From IMG/VR virus record IMGVR_UViG_3300036785_000268, positions 1-26,657 of that record: a stretch of 26,657 bases of DNA; one strand, written 5' to 3'. The stretch is from a virus. The position numbers and the translations under genes are program-made. Numbering within the stretch: position 1 is the stretch's first letter; the number at the start of each line of letters is the position of its first letter. Below are positions 20,969 through 26,657 of this stretch, piece by piece. Under the pieces are notes generated by a model. That model did not search any database and was not told the DNA's origin. It saw nothing but the letters and a program-made list of their open reading frames with translations.

Positions 20969-21520
20969 TCATGCCGCCGGCTCCAGGTCGAGCCGCTGCT
21001 GAATGCGCTGAAGCTGCGCCACCAGCACAAACCGCGACTTGCGCCAGTACACCATCCCACCGTAATTGACGCCCTTACGATCCTCGTTGCTGCCGAACTC
21101 GTCGTCTGGCTTGACCTTGACGACACGCAGCGCCAGCAACTCGCCCGTCAGGTGCTCCAGTATCAGCAGCCACACCGGAATGCTGGTGTCACGCTCAACG
21201 TCGCAATACTGGCGCCAATCCAATCGTCCCAGGCCATGCACAAGCGCATGGCCCAGCTTGTAACACTCGACCGCCTGCGTCTTGTGCTTTACCTCGACAA
21301 ACATCTGTGGCCGCGACTTGCCGCTGAAGTCGAGCGCCTGAAAGTCCGGCAGGATGAGGTTGCAGCGCGCCCCCATCAGCATGGGTGCGCCCATGCCGTC
21401 ATAGTTGCGGATGGTGCATAGACGCAGCACAGCCCAGCCGCGGCCCTTCAGCCATTGCTCAACGGTCTGCTCGCCTTCGGTGCCGAATACCTGTGCTCTT
21501 GAACCTTCGATATAGGCCAT
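20969..21520 (-). CDS. PD-(D/E)XK-type nuclease
   Basis: This 183-residue protein has an N-terminal helix with GTEGEQTVEQWLKGRGW (Glu17) and the core LILPDFQALDFSG (Asp59) followed by MFVEVKHKT (Glu76, Lys78). Those are the acid-acid-Lys set of the PD-(D/E)XK nuclease fold, seen in resolvases, RecB-like nucleases and restriction enzymes. The rest contains HALVHGLGRLDWRQYCDVE and a small C-terminal region. In phages such proteins often act in recombination or repair. The gene sits with two methyltransferases and a VRR-NUC nuclease, so it may also take part in DNA defence or recognition. It starts at an ATG nine bases after the Dam-type gene. Confidence 0.7.
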   Translation of the reverse strand: MAYIEGSRAQVFGTEGEQTVEQWLKGRGWAVLRLCTIRNYDGMGAPMLMGARCNLILPDFQALDFSGKSRPQMFVEVKHKTQAVECYKLGHALVHGLGRLDWRQYCDVERDTSIPVWLLILEHLTGELLALRVVKVKPDDEFGSNEDRKGVNYGGMVYWRKSRFVLVAQLQRIQQRLDLEPAA

Positions 21521-21529
21521 CTCAGCACC

Positions 21530-22393
21530 TCATCTGATAAAGCCGAACGCACCGAACACGGAACGAAACTCCGTTCTGCGGTCACCAAAATAGAAAAACG
21601 CCTGACCTTGCGTTGGTGGGCCAGATGCGCCGACGAACGAAATGCGCCCGCGCGTAAAGCACAGCAGCGCGGCCTGCGCCTGCGCCTCGTGAAACCATGC
21701 TGTGTCGGTATAGTTGTGCGTCAGCATTACCGCCTGCTCGACGCTGCCCTCAGTAAATTCGCTGATGAGCTTGCGGACGAAATTAGACATCAGTGGCTGC
21801 GCATAGGGCGGGTTCAGCCACACCCGGCCATGCCACGACAAACGCAGGCCATCGTCCTGTGCGGTGTAGTATTGCGCGGCCTGCACCGTGCTCTGCGCGG
21901 CAATGTGCGTCGCCGGGTCGAGATCGATGCCGCCCATCACCTCGCGCGCTGCCTCGATGTAGCGCTCGGGCGTGTACCACTCGTATTCGCCGGTGTTGAC
22001 GCGGTGGCTTTCCTCGACCTCCAGGCCGGCCTTACGATACGCCACCTGACGCAGCCGCTCCCGGTAAACATCAGGCTTCGCAAGGCTGGTTCGCCAGCGA
22101 GAGACCTGCTGGTGGGTGACACCTATATCCCGCTCGGCATCCGCCACGAAATGGCCACGTGCTGCGCTATTTGCTCGCTGGCCTTTCTCACGAACGCCTT
22201 CGGGACTGTCCCACCAGCCGACGAACCGCTGCTGCTCGTCCACCTTCGCGTCGATGGCTTCCGCGAGTAGCGGCCAGTCGTGCAACTTGCCGGCAAACTC
22301 GATGATGGCGTCGAGTTTCGCCTGCCGGGTGCGGAACTGTTGCGGCTCAAACGGACCGATATCGCGCGGCAGAACGGGGCCAATCTCGTTCAT
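21530..22393 (-). CDS. Phage DNA N6-adenine methyltransferase (Dam-type)
   Basis: The 287-residue protein has an N-terminal helical part with a possible HTH (RDIGVTHQQVSRWRTSLAK). The methyltransferase domain follows, with EWYTPERYIEAAREVMGG, IDLDPAT and the catalytic VWLNPPY (NPPY, residues 194-197). It ends ISFVGASGPPTQGQAFFYFG and FRSVFGAFGFIR. That order, with WYTP and IDLDPA before NPPY, is typical of the phage Dam family (PF05869), which methylates adenine to mask phage DNA or to alter gene expression. The HTH-like N-terminal addition is larger than in minimal members. It is coupled to the VRR-NUC gene by an ATGA overlap. Confidence 0.88.
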   Translation of the reverse strand: MNEIGPVLPRDIGPFEPQQFRTRQAKLDAIIEFAGKLHDWPLLAEAIDAKVDEQQRFVGWWDSPEGVREKGQRANSAARGHFVADAERDIGVTHQQVSRWRTSLAKPDVYRERLRQVAYRKAGLEVEESHRVNTGEYEWYTPERYIEAAREVMGGIDLDPATHIAAQSTVQAAQYYTAQDDGLRLSWHGRVWLNPPYAQPLMSNFVRKLISEFTEGSVEQAVMLTHNYTDTAWFHEAQAQAALLCFTRGRISFVGASGPPTQGQAFFYFGDRRTEFRSVFGAFGFIR

Positions 22394-22809
22394 GCCGCGA
22401 TCCTCACCCGTTTCTTACGCGGTATGTTCCACTCGTCGAGACAGGCCAGCACCTCGCCCTCGTCGCGCGCCACGCCGATGCGGCAGCCCGACAGCAGCAA
22501 CGTCGCAGCCATCGTGCGCTGGTCGCCGTCCAACACGCCGTCACGACGCTTCAGCTCCAGCCAGAAGGCCCTGCCCTGGTACAGCACCACCATGTCGAAG
22601 ATGCCGCTCGGAATGCCGCGGCCGGTGCGCAGGCCCAGCGTCGCGTAATCGCCAGTGGCGTGATCGATCGCGAACCAGGTGACGCCGGCGTCGGAGATCC
22701 TGCCTTCGGGGCCGAGCTCGAGGCGCAGCACGCCGGCCACGGTGCGCTGGATGCTGGCCTCCGGCACGACCGGCCCGGTGAGCGCGAAGCGGGGATGGCG
22801 CGTGCTCAT
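22390..22809 (-). CDS. VRR-NUC domain nuclease
   Basis: The 139-residue protein is a single VRR-NUC domain with its full set of residues: an N-terminal PEASIQRTVAGVLR (Glu17, Gln21), RGIPSGIFDMVVL (Asp72), FWLELKRRDG (Glu85, Lys87) and DQRTMAATLLLSG (Gln97). Stand-alone phage VRR-NUC proteins are structure-specific nucleases related to FAN1 and Holliday junction resolvases. A C-terminal basic tail (RKKRVRIAA) may hold DNA. The start overlaps the upstream stop as ATGA. It probably works in replication or repair with the PD-(D/E)XK nuclease encoded nearby. Confidence 0.85.
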   Translation of the reverse strand: MSTRHPRFALTGPVVPEASIQRTVAGVLRLELGPEGRISDAGVTWFAIDHATGDYATLGLRTGRGIPSGIFDMVVLYQGRAFWLELKRRDGVLDGDQRTMAATLLLSGCRIGVARDEGEVLACLDEWNIPRKKRVRIAA

Positions 22810-23036
22810 GCCGTCACCTTGCCGGCTGGCCTGCTGGAGATCAGCGCCGCACCGTCGGACTGGATGTCAATCTGGCCGCCCGGCCAGACAACCGCCAGCG
22901 CGGTACCGCCTTCACCGCGCACCGTGATGCTGCGCTTCAGCCGTGCTGCATCCCGCCTGGCCTGCGCCAGCATGGCCTCGATATCCCGCTTGGCTTCGGC
23001 CAGCTTCGCCTCGATGTTATCCGCGCGCGCTACCAC
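22806..23036 (-). CDS. Small protein with N-terminal coiled coil
   Basis: The GTG at 23036 overlaps the upstream stop by 7 bases and gives 76 residues. The first half is a charged helix (VARADNIEAKLAEAKRDIE, AMLAQARRDAARLKRSI). The second half is a small beta segment VRGEGGTALAVVWPGGQID and IQSDGAALISSRPAG. No family is recognised. It may be an adaptor for the nuclease or methyltransferase neighbours, with which it is co-translated. Confidence 0.6.
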   Translation of the reverse strand: MVARADNIEAKLAEAKRDIEAMLAQARRDAARLKRSITVRGEGGTALAVVWPGGQIDIQSDGAALISSRPAGKVTA

Positions 23037-23308
23037 GTCAGATCCCCGCTCTTGAACGGCTGCGCGGTGGTGCGCTCGGCCCGCGCCGCGGCACATTCGG
23101 CCCGCAACGTGGCCCGCGCGGCGGCAGCATCCTCCGCCATCACCCGCACCAGCCGGCGCTCACGGCACACGCCGCGCTCCTGCACCTTGTGCAGCACCGC
23201 GCTCGCCGTGCGGTCCAGCGCCGCGGCGATGTCCGCCAGCCGCATGCCGCCGGCATACCAGCGCAGCGCGTCACGGACCTCCGCAGCAGTCCAGGGCCGC
23301 CCGTTCAT
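23030..23308 (-). CDS. HTH (GcrA/Myb-like) DNA-binding protein
   Basis: The start at ATG 23308 overlaps the methyltransferase stop as ATGA. The 92-residue product has a compact HTH, RPWTAAEVRDALRWYAGGM then LADIAAALDRTASAVLHKV. The W-T-x-x-E-V start and the IAAALxRTxxAVxxKV recognition helix are those of SANT/GcrA-like domains. A basic, alanine-rich helix follows (VRVMAEDAAAARATLRAE) and the end is FKSGDLTW. It might regulate phage genes or direct a methyltransferase. It differs from the second GcrA-like protein at 25682-26131, which has a Cys/His tail. Confidence 0.65.
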   Translation of the reverse strand: MNGRPWTAAEVRDALRWYAGGMRLADIAAALDRTASAVLHKVQERGVCRERRLVRVMAEDAAAARATLRAECAAARAERTTAQPFKSGDLTW

Positions 23309-25080
23309 TCGGCTGCCTCCGCGAGCCACGCCAGCAGCGGCGCATCGTCCACCACGCGGGCGTCAGCCATCGCGCCATACGCCGGGTTCAGCTCGATGCC
23401 GATCGCGTCGCGCTGCAGGCGGTCACAGACGAGGGCCACGGTCCCCGCGCCCATGAATGGATCGAGAACGACACAAGGACGGACCTCGGCGTCGCACGCA
23501 CAGCCAGGGGACCAGCCGGTGGTGCGCACGTCATTCGTACCGCGTGGCACCCCATCCCAGCCGTTGCTGGCGTCCATCGGCTTCTGATTGAACGCGCCTT
23601 TAATGCCCTTCGCCAACGATACATCGGGCTGCGGCACGAATGTCTTCTCTGTCTGCCTTCGCCACGGCGCGCCGCACTGCGCGCAGCAGCCGCGCTCCGA
23701 CGTGCCGGCACGGATGCACCGTTCAACGAGTGCCGTAGGCATGGTGGCAAAGTGTGAGCCTGGGAAAGCCTGCGTCGGAATTGACCAGACATTCCGTAGG
23801 TTTCTCGTTTGTATTCCGTCACGGAATGATGTATCTATCTCGTTATGACCAAGCTTGAACTCGCCTACATCGCCGGCATTATTGATGCCGATGGCTCGAT
23901 CTCTATTAGCTACGACAAGGAACCCATCAGCAAAGGCAGATCGCCACGCTTCTCTGAGATGGTCGCCATCCGGCAATGCGACCCGGAGGCTATTCAACTC
24001 ATCCAAAAACTGTTCGGCGGTAATATCAGGATCGGTAAACCTACCACTCTGCGCGGCCGCCTGACTTATGACTGGGCCGCCACCAACCTCAAGGCAAGAG
24101 CTTTCATCCGAGCCATCTATCCGTTTCTGCGTGTCAAGCGGAAACAGGCTGATTTGGTCCTGCGTCTTGGCAAGATCAAAGATCATGGACGCTATGCGAA
24201 CACCTATCTTGCGGACGCGGCTGTCCCAGGATTCGGCGGCACAAGGATGATCAGACGCAGGTATGTGAAGCCGGAAGTCATCGCCGAATGTAAGGCGCTT
24301 GTCCTCGAAGTCAGACTTCTGACCGACTCGCGCTTGCGTAACCCGTTCGGCGACGGCGACGGCATCATAGAAATATCTAGCTGACTTCGTGAGCATAAAC
24401 ACATGCTCATGCGCCGACGTTGGCCGATCAGTACATGACTCAGGCATCGGGTTCGGCTTGGCCCAGATGATGTCAGACCGTAACCACCACCCGTCGGCCT
24501 GCAACGCGAGCGCCAGCCGCGCCGGCATCATCAGCAGGTTCTTGGCCGGCAATGAGCGATCGACCCGGCGCTCTGCATTAACGAACCGAGACGGCTGAGA
24601 GCGCGCGTTCTGCCAGCCGTCCGTGAAGTCGCGCATCCGCTCTCCACTGTTACCGCCGCTGTAGCTATCCCCCATATTGACCCAGCACACGCCATCGGGG
24701 CGCAGCACACGGCGCACCTCCCGGAACACCCCCACCATCGTGGCGAGGTATTCGTCCGGCGTGCGCTCCAGCCCGATCTGCCGGTCAATGCGCCGCGCAC
24801 CGCACTTGCCGCAGATGTCGCGGAACGGCGTCGCCTGTGCGCCGACGCTGCGGTGGTGCGTTTCCTCGCTCCTGCCCCCGGTCGATGCGCCTAGCGTGCT
24901 GGACTTGAAGCCGCCCATCTGGCCGCTATGCCCACACGCCGCGTCGCCGCCTTCCCACGTGCCGGTCTGGTAGTCCCTCAAACCAAAGTAGGGAGGAGAG
25001 GTAACAACACAATGCACGCTGGCATCCGGCAGGCTGGGCAGGATGTCGCGTGCGTCGCCGTGCAGCAGCTTCGTGCTCAC
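23305..25080 (-). CDS. Beta-class DNA methyltransferase containing an antisense homing gene
   Basis: The start is GTG 25080 in a GTGA overlap; codons further upstream are antisense to another gene. The 591-residue frame has the catalytic TSPPY motif at residues 27-31 (VVTSPPYFGLRDY). Cys clusters (ICGKCG, CCAQCG, CACD) may bind zinc. Then come DGWWLRSDIIWAKPNPMPE and HEHVFMLTKSARYFYDA. The SAM-binding loop DPFMGAGTV at about 540-548 and AIGIELNPAY are near the end. Motif IV before motif I marks beta-class N4-cytosine or N6-adenine enzymes. Residues about 246-418 correspond to the antisense of a homing endonuclease gene, with no stop codon. The typical family has only a short variable loop there, followed by a segment such as RNLRNVWSIPTQAFPGSHFA. 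Confidence 0.85.
   Translation of the reverse strand: MSTKLLHGDARDILPSLPDASVHCVVTSPPYFGLRDYQTGTWEGGDAACGHSGQMGGFKSSTLGASTGGRSEETHHRSVGAQATPFRDICGKCGARRIDRQIGLERTPDEYLATMVGVFREVRRVLRPDGVCWVNMGDSYSGGNSGERMRDFTDGWQNARSQPSRFVNAERRVDRSLPAKNLLMMPARLALALQADGWWLRSDIIWAKPNPMPESCTDRPTSAHEHVFMLTKSARYFYDAVAVAERVTQARVGQKSDFEDKRLTFGDDFRLHIPASDHPCAAESWDSRVRKIGVRIASMIFDLAKTQDQISLFPLDTQKRIDGSDESSCLEVGGGPVISQAAAQSGRFTDPDITAEQFLDELNSLRVALPDGDHLREAWRSAFADGFLVVANRDRAIGINNAGDVGEFKLGHNEIDTSFRDGIQTRNLRNVWSIPTQAFPGSHFATMPTALVERCIRAGTSERGCCAQCGAPWRRQTEKTFVPQPDVSLAKGIKGAFNQKPMDASNGWDGVPRGTNDVRTTGWSPGCACDAEVRPCVVLDPFMGAGTVALVCDRLQRDAIGIELNPAYGAMADARVVDDAPLLAWLAEAAE
23813..23827. repeat. 15-base palindrome beside the homing endonuclease gene
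   Basis: ATTCCGTCACGGAAT is a perfect dyad around one central base, 17 bases before the endonuclease ATG. Another ATTCCGT lies at 23791. It falls at the edge between inserted and conserved methyltransferase sequence and could mark the insertion junction, a cut site or a repressor site. Confidence 0.55.
23845..24384 (+). CDS. LAGLIDADG homing endonuclease, antisense within methyltransferase
   Basis: This 179-residue rightward ORF carries one LAGLIDADG motif, LELAYIAGIIDADGSISI at residues 3-20, so it would act as a homodimer. The rest fits the family: MVAIRQCDPEAIQLIQKLFG, RGRLTYDWAATNLKARAF, AIYPFLRVKRKQADLVL. The gene lies completely inside the leftward methyltransferase frame, and its last 14 or so codons are antisense to the conserved FYDAVAVAE segment. 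No clear ribosome binding site precedes the ATG. GC content is visibly lower than in flanking genes, a sign of recent transfer. It presumably cuts methyltransferase alleles that lack the insert. Confidence 0.88.
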   Translation: MTKLELAYIAGIIDADGSISISYDKEPISKGRSPRFSEMVAIRQCDPEAIQLIQKLFGGNIRIGKPTTLRGRLTYDWAATNLKARAFIRAIYPFLRVKRKQADLVLRLGKIKDHGRYANTYLADAAVPGFGGTRMIRRRYVKPEVIAECKALVLEVRLLTDSRLRNPFGDGDGIIEISS

Positions 25081-25685
25081 GGTGCCGCCTCCGCTGCAAT
25101 CGCCAGCAGCAGGTCGCGAAACGCCGGCGGCGTCGCGTTTCTGATCTCGGTCTTTCGCTTCCCGCCAGCCATCGCGACCAGCCCGACGCGCCGCGCCTTC
25201 TCGTAGCCGTGCCGCTCCAGCATCACCGGATCGAGCCGCTGCTCGCCCTCGCCCCAGCGCAGCGCCGGCGGCTCGCACCCGACCGCGTAGAGCCAAGATG
25301 CCTTGCGCGCAGAATGGCCGTAGAAGCCCTGCTCGACGCGGCAGCACCAGCCGCCACTCACATCCATCTGCCACCCCTCAGGCGGCGGCCAGGGCAGCCC
25401 ATGGGCCTGCCACGCATGGCTGTAGGCGGGATGCTCCAGCACACCGCCCCAGCGCCGCACCGCGGCCAGTGCAGCAGCGAAACAGCCACCATCGTCGCCA
25501 AGCGTGCGCGTGTGCGGAGCAGCCGGACCACCATGGGCGAAACGGCCCCAGCGTTGACATGGCGGATGCGCCACGACTGGCCACGGCCCGTCATAGCGGC
25601 GCGCGTCGCGTTCCTCCGGCCACAGATCCACGCCGTCGATCCCGGCATAGACGCCATCGCGTTGCACGTAGAGCGCGGCGATCAC
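25077..25685 (-). CDS. PPC-motif protein, possible methyltransferase relative
   Basis: The GTG at 25685 overlaps the GcrA-like stop as GTGA and fits the natural N-terminus VIAALYVQRDGVYAGIDGVD. The 202-residue product contains VVAHPPCQRWGRFAHGG, a loop resembling the PPCQ active site of C5-cytosine methyltransferases. It is followed by RWGGVLEHPAYSHAWQA and a WCCRVEQGFYGHSARKASWL segment. The usual SAM-binding FxGxG entry is missing. I know the HPPCxxWG family from phages as uncharacterised proteins. Placed next to a true methyltransferase, it may modify DNA or nucleotides or may be a degenerate paralogue. Confidence 0.6.
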   Translation of the reverse strand: MIAALYVQRDGVYAGIDGVDLWPEERDARRYDGPWPVVAHPPCQRWGRFAHGGPAAPHTRTLGDDGGCFAAALAAVRRWGGVLEHPAYSHAWQAHGLPWPPPEGWQMDVSGGWCCRVEQGFYGHSARKASWLYAVGCEPPALRWGEGEQRLDPVMLERHGYEKARRVGLVAMAGGKRKTEIRNATPPAFRDLLLAIAAEAAP

Positions 25686-26131
25686 AGCCCGGCCTCCATG
25701 CGCCGTGGCGGGCGCACCCAGACGCGGGCCTGGTGGTCCGAGCACCATGAGGAGTGCTGCGCTGTCGGGCAGCCGCACATGCGCAGCGGGCGCTGGGTCT
25801 CGATCCACTGGCAGCGGCGATGCGCCGGAACCGGCACAGGGGCGGCCCTGGGAGCCGCTACAGCGGGCGGGGAATTTGGTGCGGGTTCAGGTGGAGCGGC
25901 GGGCTCGGCCGCCTCCCGGCGTGGCCTGGGGTTCCGCGTGCCCGTCTTGCGGCCACCCGTGGGCGGCTTGGGGTGCGGCCCCCAGCCGTGGCGCTTGGCA
26001 TAGCCGACGATCGCATCGCTCGTGGTGCCGACCGCGCGGCCGATGTCCGCTGTGGACGCGCCGGCCTGCCACAGCTCACGGGCACGGGCCACGCTGGTCT
26101 CGGTCGCCCAGGGCGCGGTCGTCGGGTTCAC
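25682..26131 (-). CDS. GcrA-like cell-cycle regulator
   Basis: The start is GTG 26131 in a GTGA overlap with the Cro-like gene. The 149-residue protein has an N-terminal HTH, TETSVARARELWQAGAS with TADIGRAVGTTSDAIVGYA. It ends in a Cys/His cluster CQWIETQRPLRMCGC with WCSDHQARVWVRPP. A proline-rich linker separates them. This HTH-linker-Cys/His layout is that of GcrA, the alphaproteobacterial regulator that acts with sigma-70 at methylated GANTC promoters. The gene supports an alphaproteobacterial host. A phage copy could redirect host or phage promoters. It differs from chromosomal GcrA in its long linker. Confidence 0.75.
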   Translation of the reverse strand: MNPTTAPWATETSVARARELWQAGASTADIGRAVGTTSDAIVGYAKRHGWGPHPKPPTGGRKTGTRNPRPRREAAEPAAPPEPAPNSPPAVAAPRAAPVPVPAHRRCQWIETQRPLRMCGCPTAQHSSWCSDHQARVWVRPPRRMEAGL

Positions 26132-26349
26132 GCCGCGCGGCCCGAACGCTTGGCCTGCACGCCAACAGGCTTGGTGCGGTCGAGATAATCAGCCGTCAGT
26201 TGTGGGGCGAGTGCCTGGATGCGGTGCCAGTGCTTCCACGGAATGCCGCGGGTCTTCCACTTGCGCACGGTGTCGTAGTTCAGCCGCAGCAGGCTTGCGA
26301 CCCGCTGCGTCCCCCCAAGCCCTTCGATAATGCCGGCATGCCGGTTCAT
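26128..26349 (-). CDS. Cro-like HTH repressor
   Basis: ATG 26349 gives a 73-residue protein; the in-frame TTG at 26388 is an alternative. It carries a Cro/YdaS-type HTH: IIEGLGGTQRVASLLRLNY followed by DTVRKWKTRGIPWKHWHRI. The G-G-x-Q-x-V-A and V-x-x-W-x-x-x-G-I-P pattern is the hallmark of these small lambdoid-style regulators. It is the first leftward gene behind the TATAAT box and the palindrome at 26424, opposite a CI-like gene. It likely controls the lysis-lysogeny or early-gene switch. Confidence 0.8.
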   Translation of the reverse strand: MNRHAGIIEGLGGTQRVASLLRLNYDTVRKWKTRGIPWKHWHRIQALAPQLTADYLDRTKPVGVQAKRSGRAA

Positions 26350-26423
26350 TGGACCGTCATCATGGCCGCCCAACCGTCCGAACGTCAAGTCCGGGAGCGC
26401 CTTGTCGGTTTTCCCCTAGCGGA

Positions 26424-26446
26424 GCGGACAAAAAGTCCGCATTATA
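26424..26446 (-). promoter_or_regulatory. Leftward early promoter with overlapping operator
   Basis: On the minus strand a perfect TATAAT (26446-26441) is followed directly by GCGGACTTTTTGTCCGC (26440-26424), a 6-5-6 palindrome that covers the expected transcription start. A weak TTAAGA lies 15 bases upstream as a -35 box. A repressor bound to the palindrome would block the promoter. Confidence 0.65.
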
Positions 26447-26451
26447 CCGAT

Positions 26452-26657
26452 ATGGTGCAGGTCTTAACCGAAGCTCACCGCCTCGCCGCCGAGATGGGAC
26501 AACGCCTGCAATGGGTGCGTGAGGCCATGGGCCTGACGACCACTCAGCTAGGCGCTGGAATTAACGTTGACGAGGCCATGATCCGTCATATCGAGAAGGG
26601 CAGGCGCGGTCCGTCTGTCCCGTTGATTGCGACGCTGTGTCACGTCCTGCGCATAAC
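26452..26657 (+). CDS. CI-like XRE-family repressor, 3' end missing
   Basis: A rightward frame runs to the window edge. From ATG 26452 it reads MVQVLTEAHRLAAEMGQRL, then the HTH_XRE stretch WVREAMGLTTTQLGAGINV and IRHIEKGRRGPSVPLIATL. The frame also opens at 26362, but the codons before 26452 contain the palindrome and the leftward promoter, so they are more likely non-coding. There is no clear ribosome binding site, so a leaderless or later start is possible. It is divergent from the Cro-like gene. Being truncated, any C-terminal cleavage or dimerisation domain is unseen. Confidence 0.7.
   Translation, partial: MVQVLTEAHRLAAEMGQRLQWVREAMGLTTTQLGAGINVDEAMIRHIEKGRRGPSVPLIATLCHVLRI

Noticed and set aside
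25050-26003. Rightward ORF of 317 codons
   Set aside because: Antisense of the PPC-motif and GcrA-like genes, with arginine-rich random composition.
26362-26451. Upstream extension of the CI-like gene
   Set aside because: It contains the operator palindrome and the leftward promoter, with low third-position GC.
1-26657. CRISPR array, insertion sequence, rRNA, tRNA, integrase or attachment site
   Set aside because: No regularly spaced identical repeats, transposase or integrase motifs, or tRNA cloverleafs could be found by reading.

Overview
This window is part of the genome of a short-tailed (podovirus-like) phage or prophage, read mostly leftward. The virion genes are a P22-type set: terminase pair, P22-like portal, scaffold, an N4-gp56-family major capsid protein, a head-tail adaptor candidate, a P22 gp10-like tail hub protein and several tail-fibre proteins. 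GC-rich codons, two GcrA-like regulators and a PEP-CTERM protein point to an alphaproteobacterial host, possibly Acetobacteraceae. That host call is inference. I see no integrase, endolysin, tRNA or CRISPR array.

Right end (about 19.4-26.66 kb): control and early genes. A rightward repressor-like HTH gene, cut by the window edge, faces a leftward Cro-like gene, with a palindrome lying against a TATAAT box between them. Leftward from there run a GcrA-like regulator, a PPC-motif protein, a beta-class DNA methyltransferase that contains an antisense LAGLIDADG homing endonuclease gene, an HTH protein, a VRR-NUC nuclease, a Dam-type adenine methyltransferase, a PD-(D/E)XK nuclease, a winged-HTH protein and two replication-type proteins. 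Nearly all are joined by ATGA or GTGA overlaps.

Middle (18.2-19.3 kb): four small rightward genes with their own promoter candidate interrupt the leftward order. Next, at the head of the late genes, is a NusG/RfaH-like protein, a good candidate for late antitermination, although its start is in doubt.

Late region (17.6 kb down to 1): small and large terminase, a run of very small genes (some under 60 codons), an HNH endonuclease with NUMOD-like repeats, a two-helix membrane protein, portal, scaffold, a rightward HNH-AP2 endonuclease cassette, major capsid, a secreted PEP-CTERM protein, a Gln/Ala-rich protein, the adaptor, a collagen-like tail fibre, three further tail proteins, an S74-chaperone tail spike, the gp10-like protein and a truncated tail gene.

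The most unusual points are the PEP-CTERM surface protein in the capsid operon, the homing endonuclease nested antisense in a still-open methyltransferase frame, three homing endonucleases of different types in 15 kb, the NusG-like protein, and GcrA-like regulators encoded beside DNA methyltransferases.
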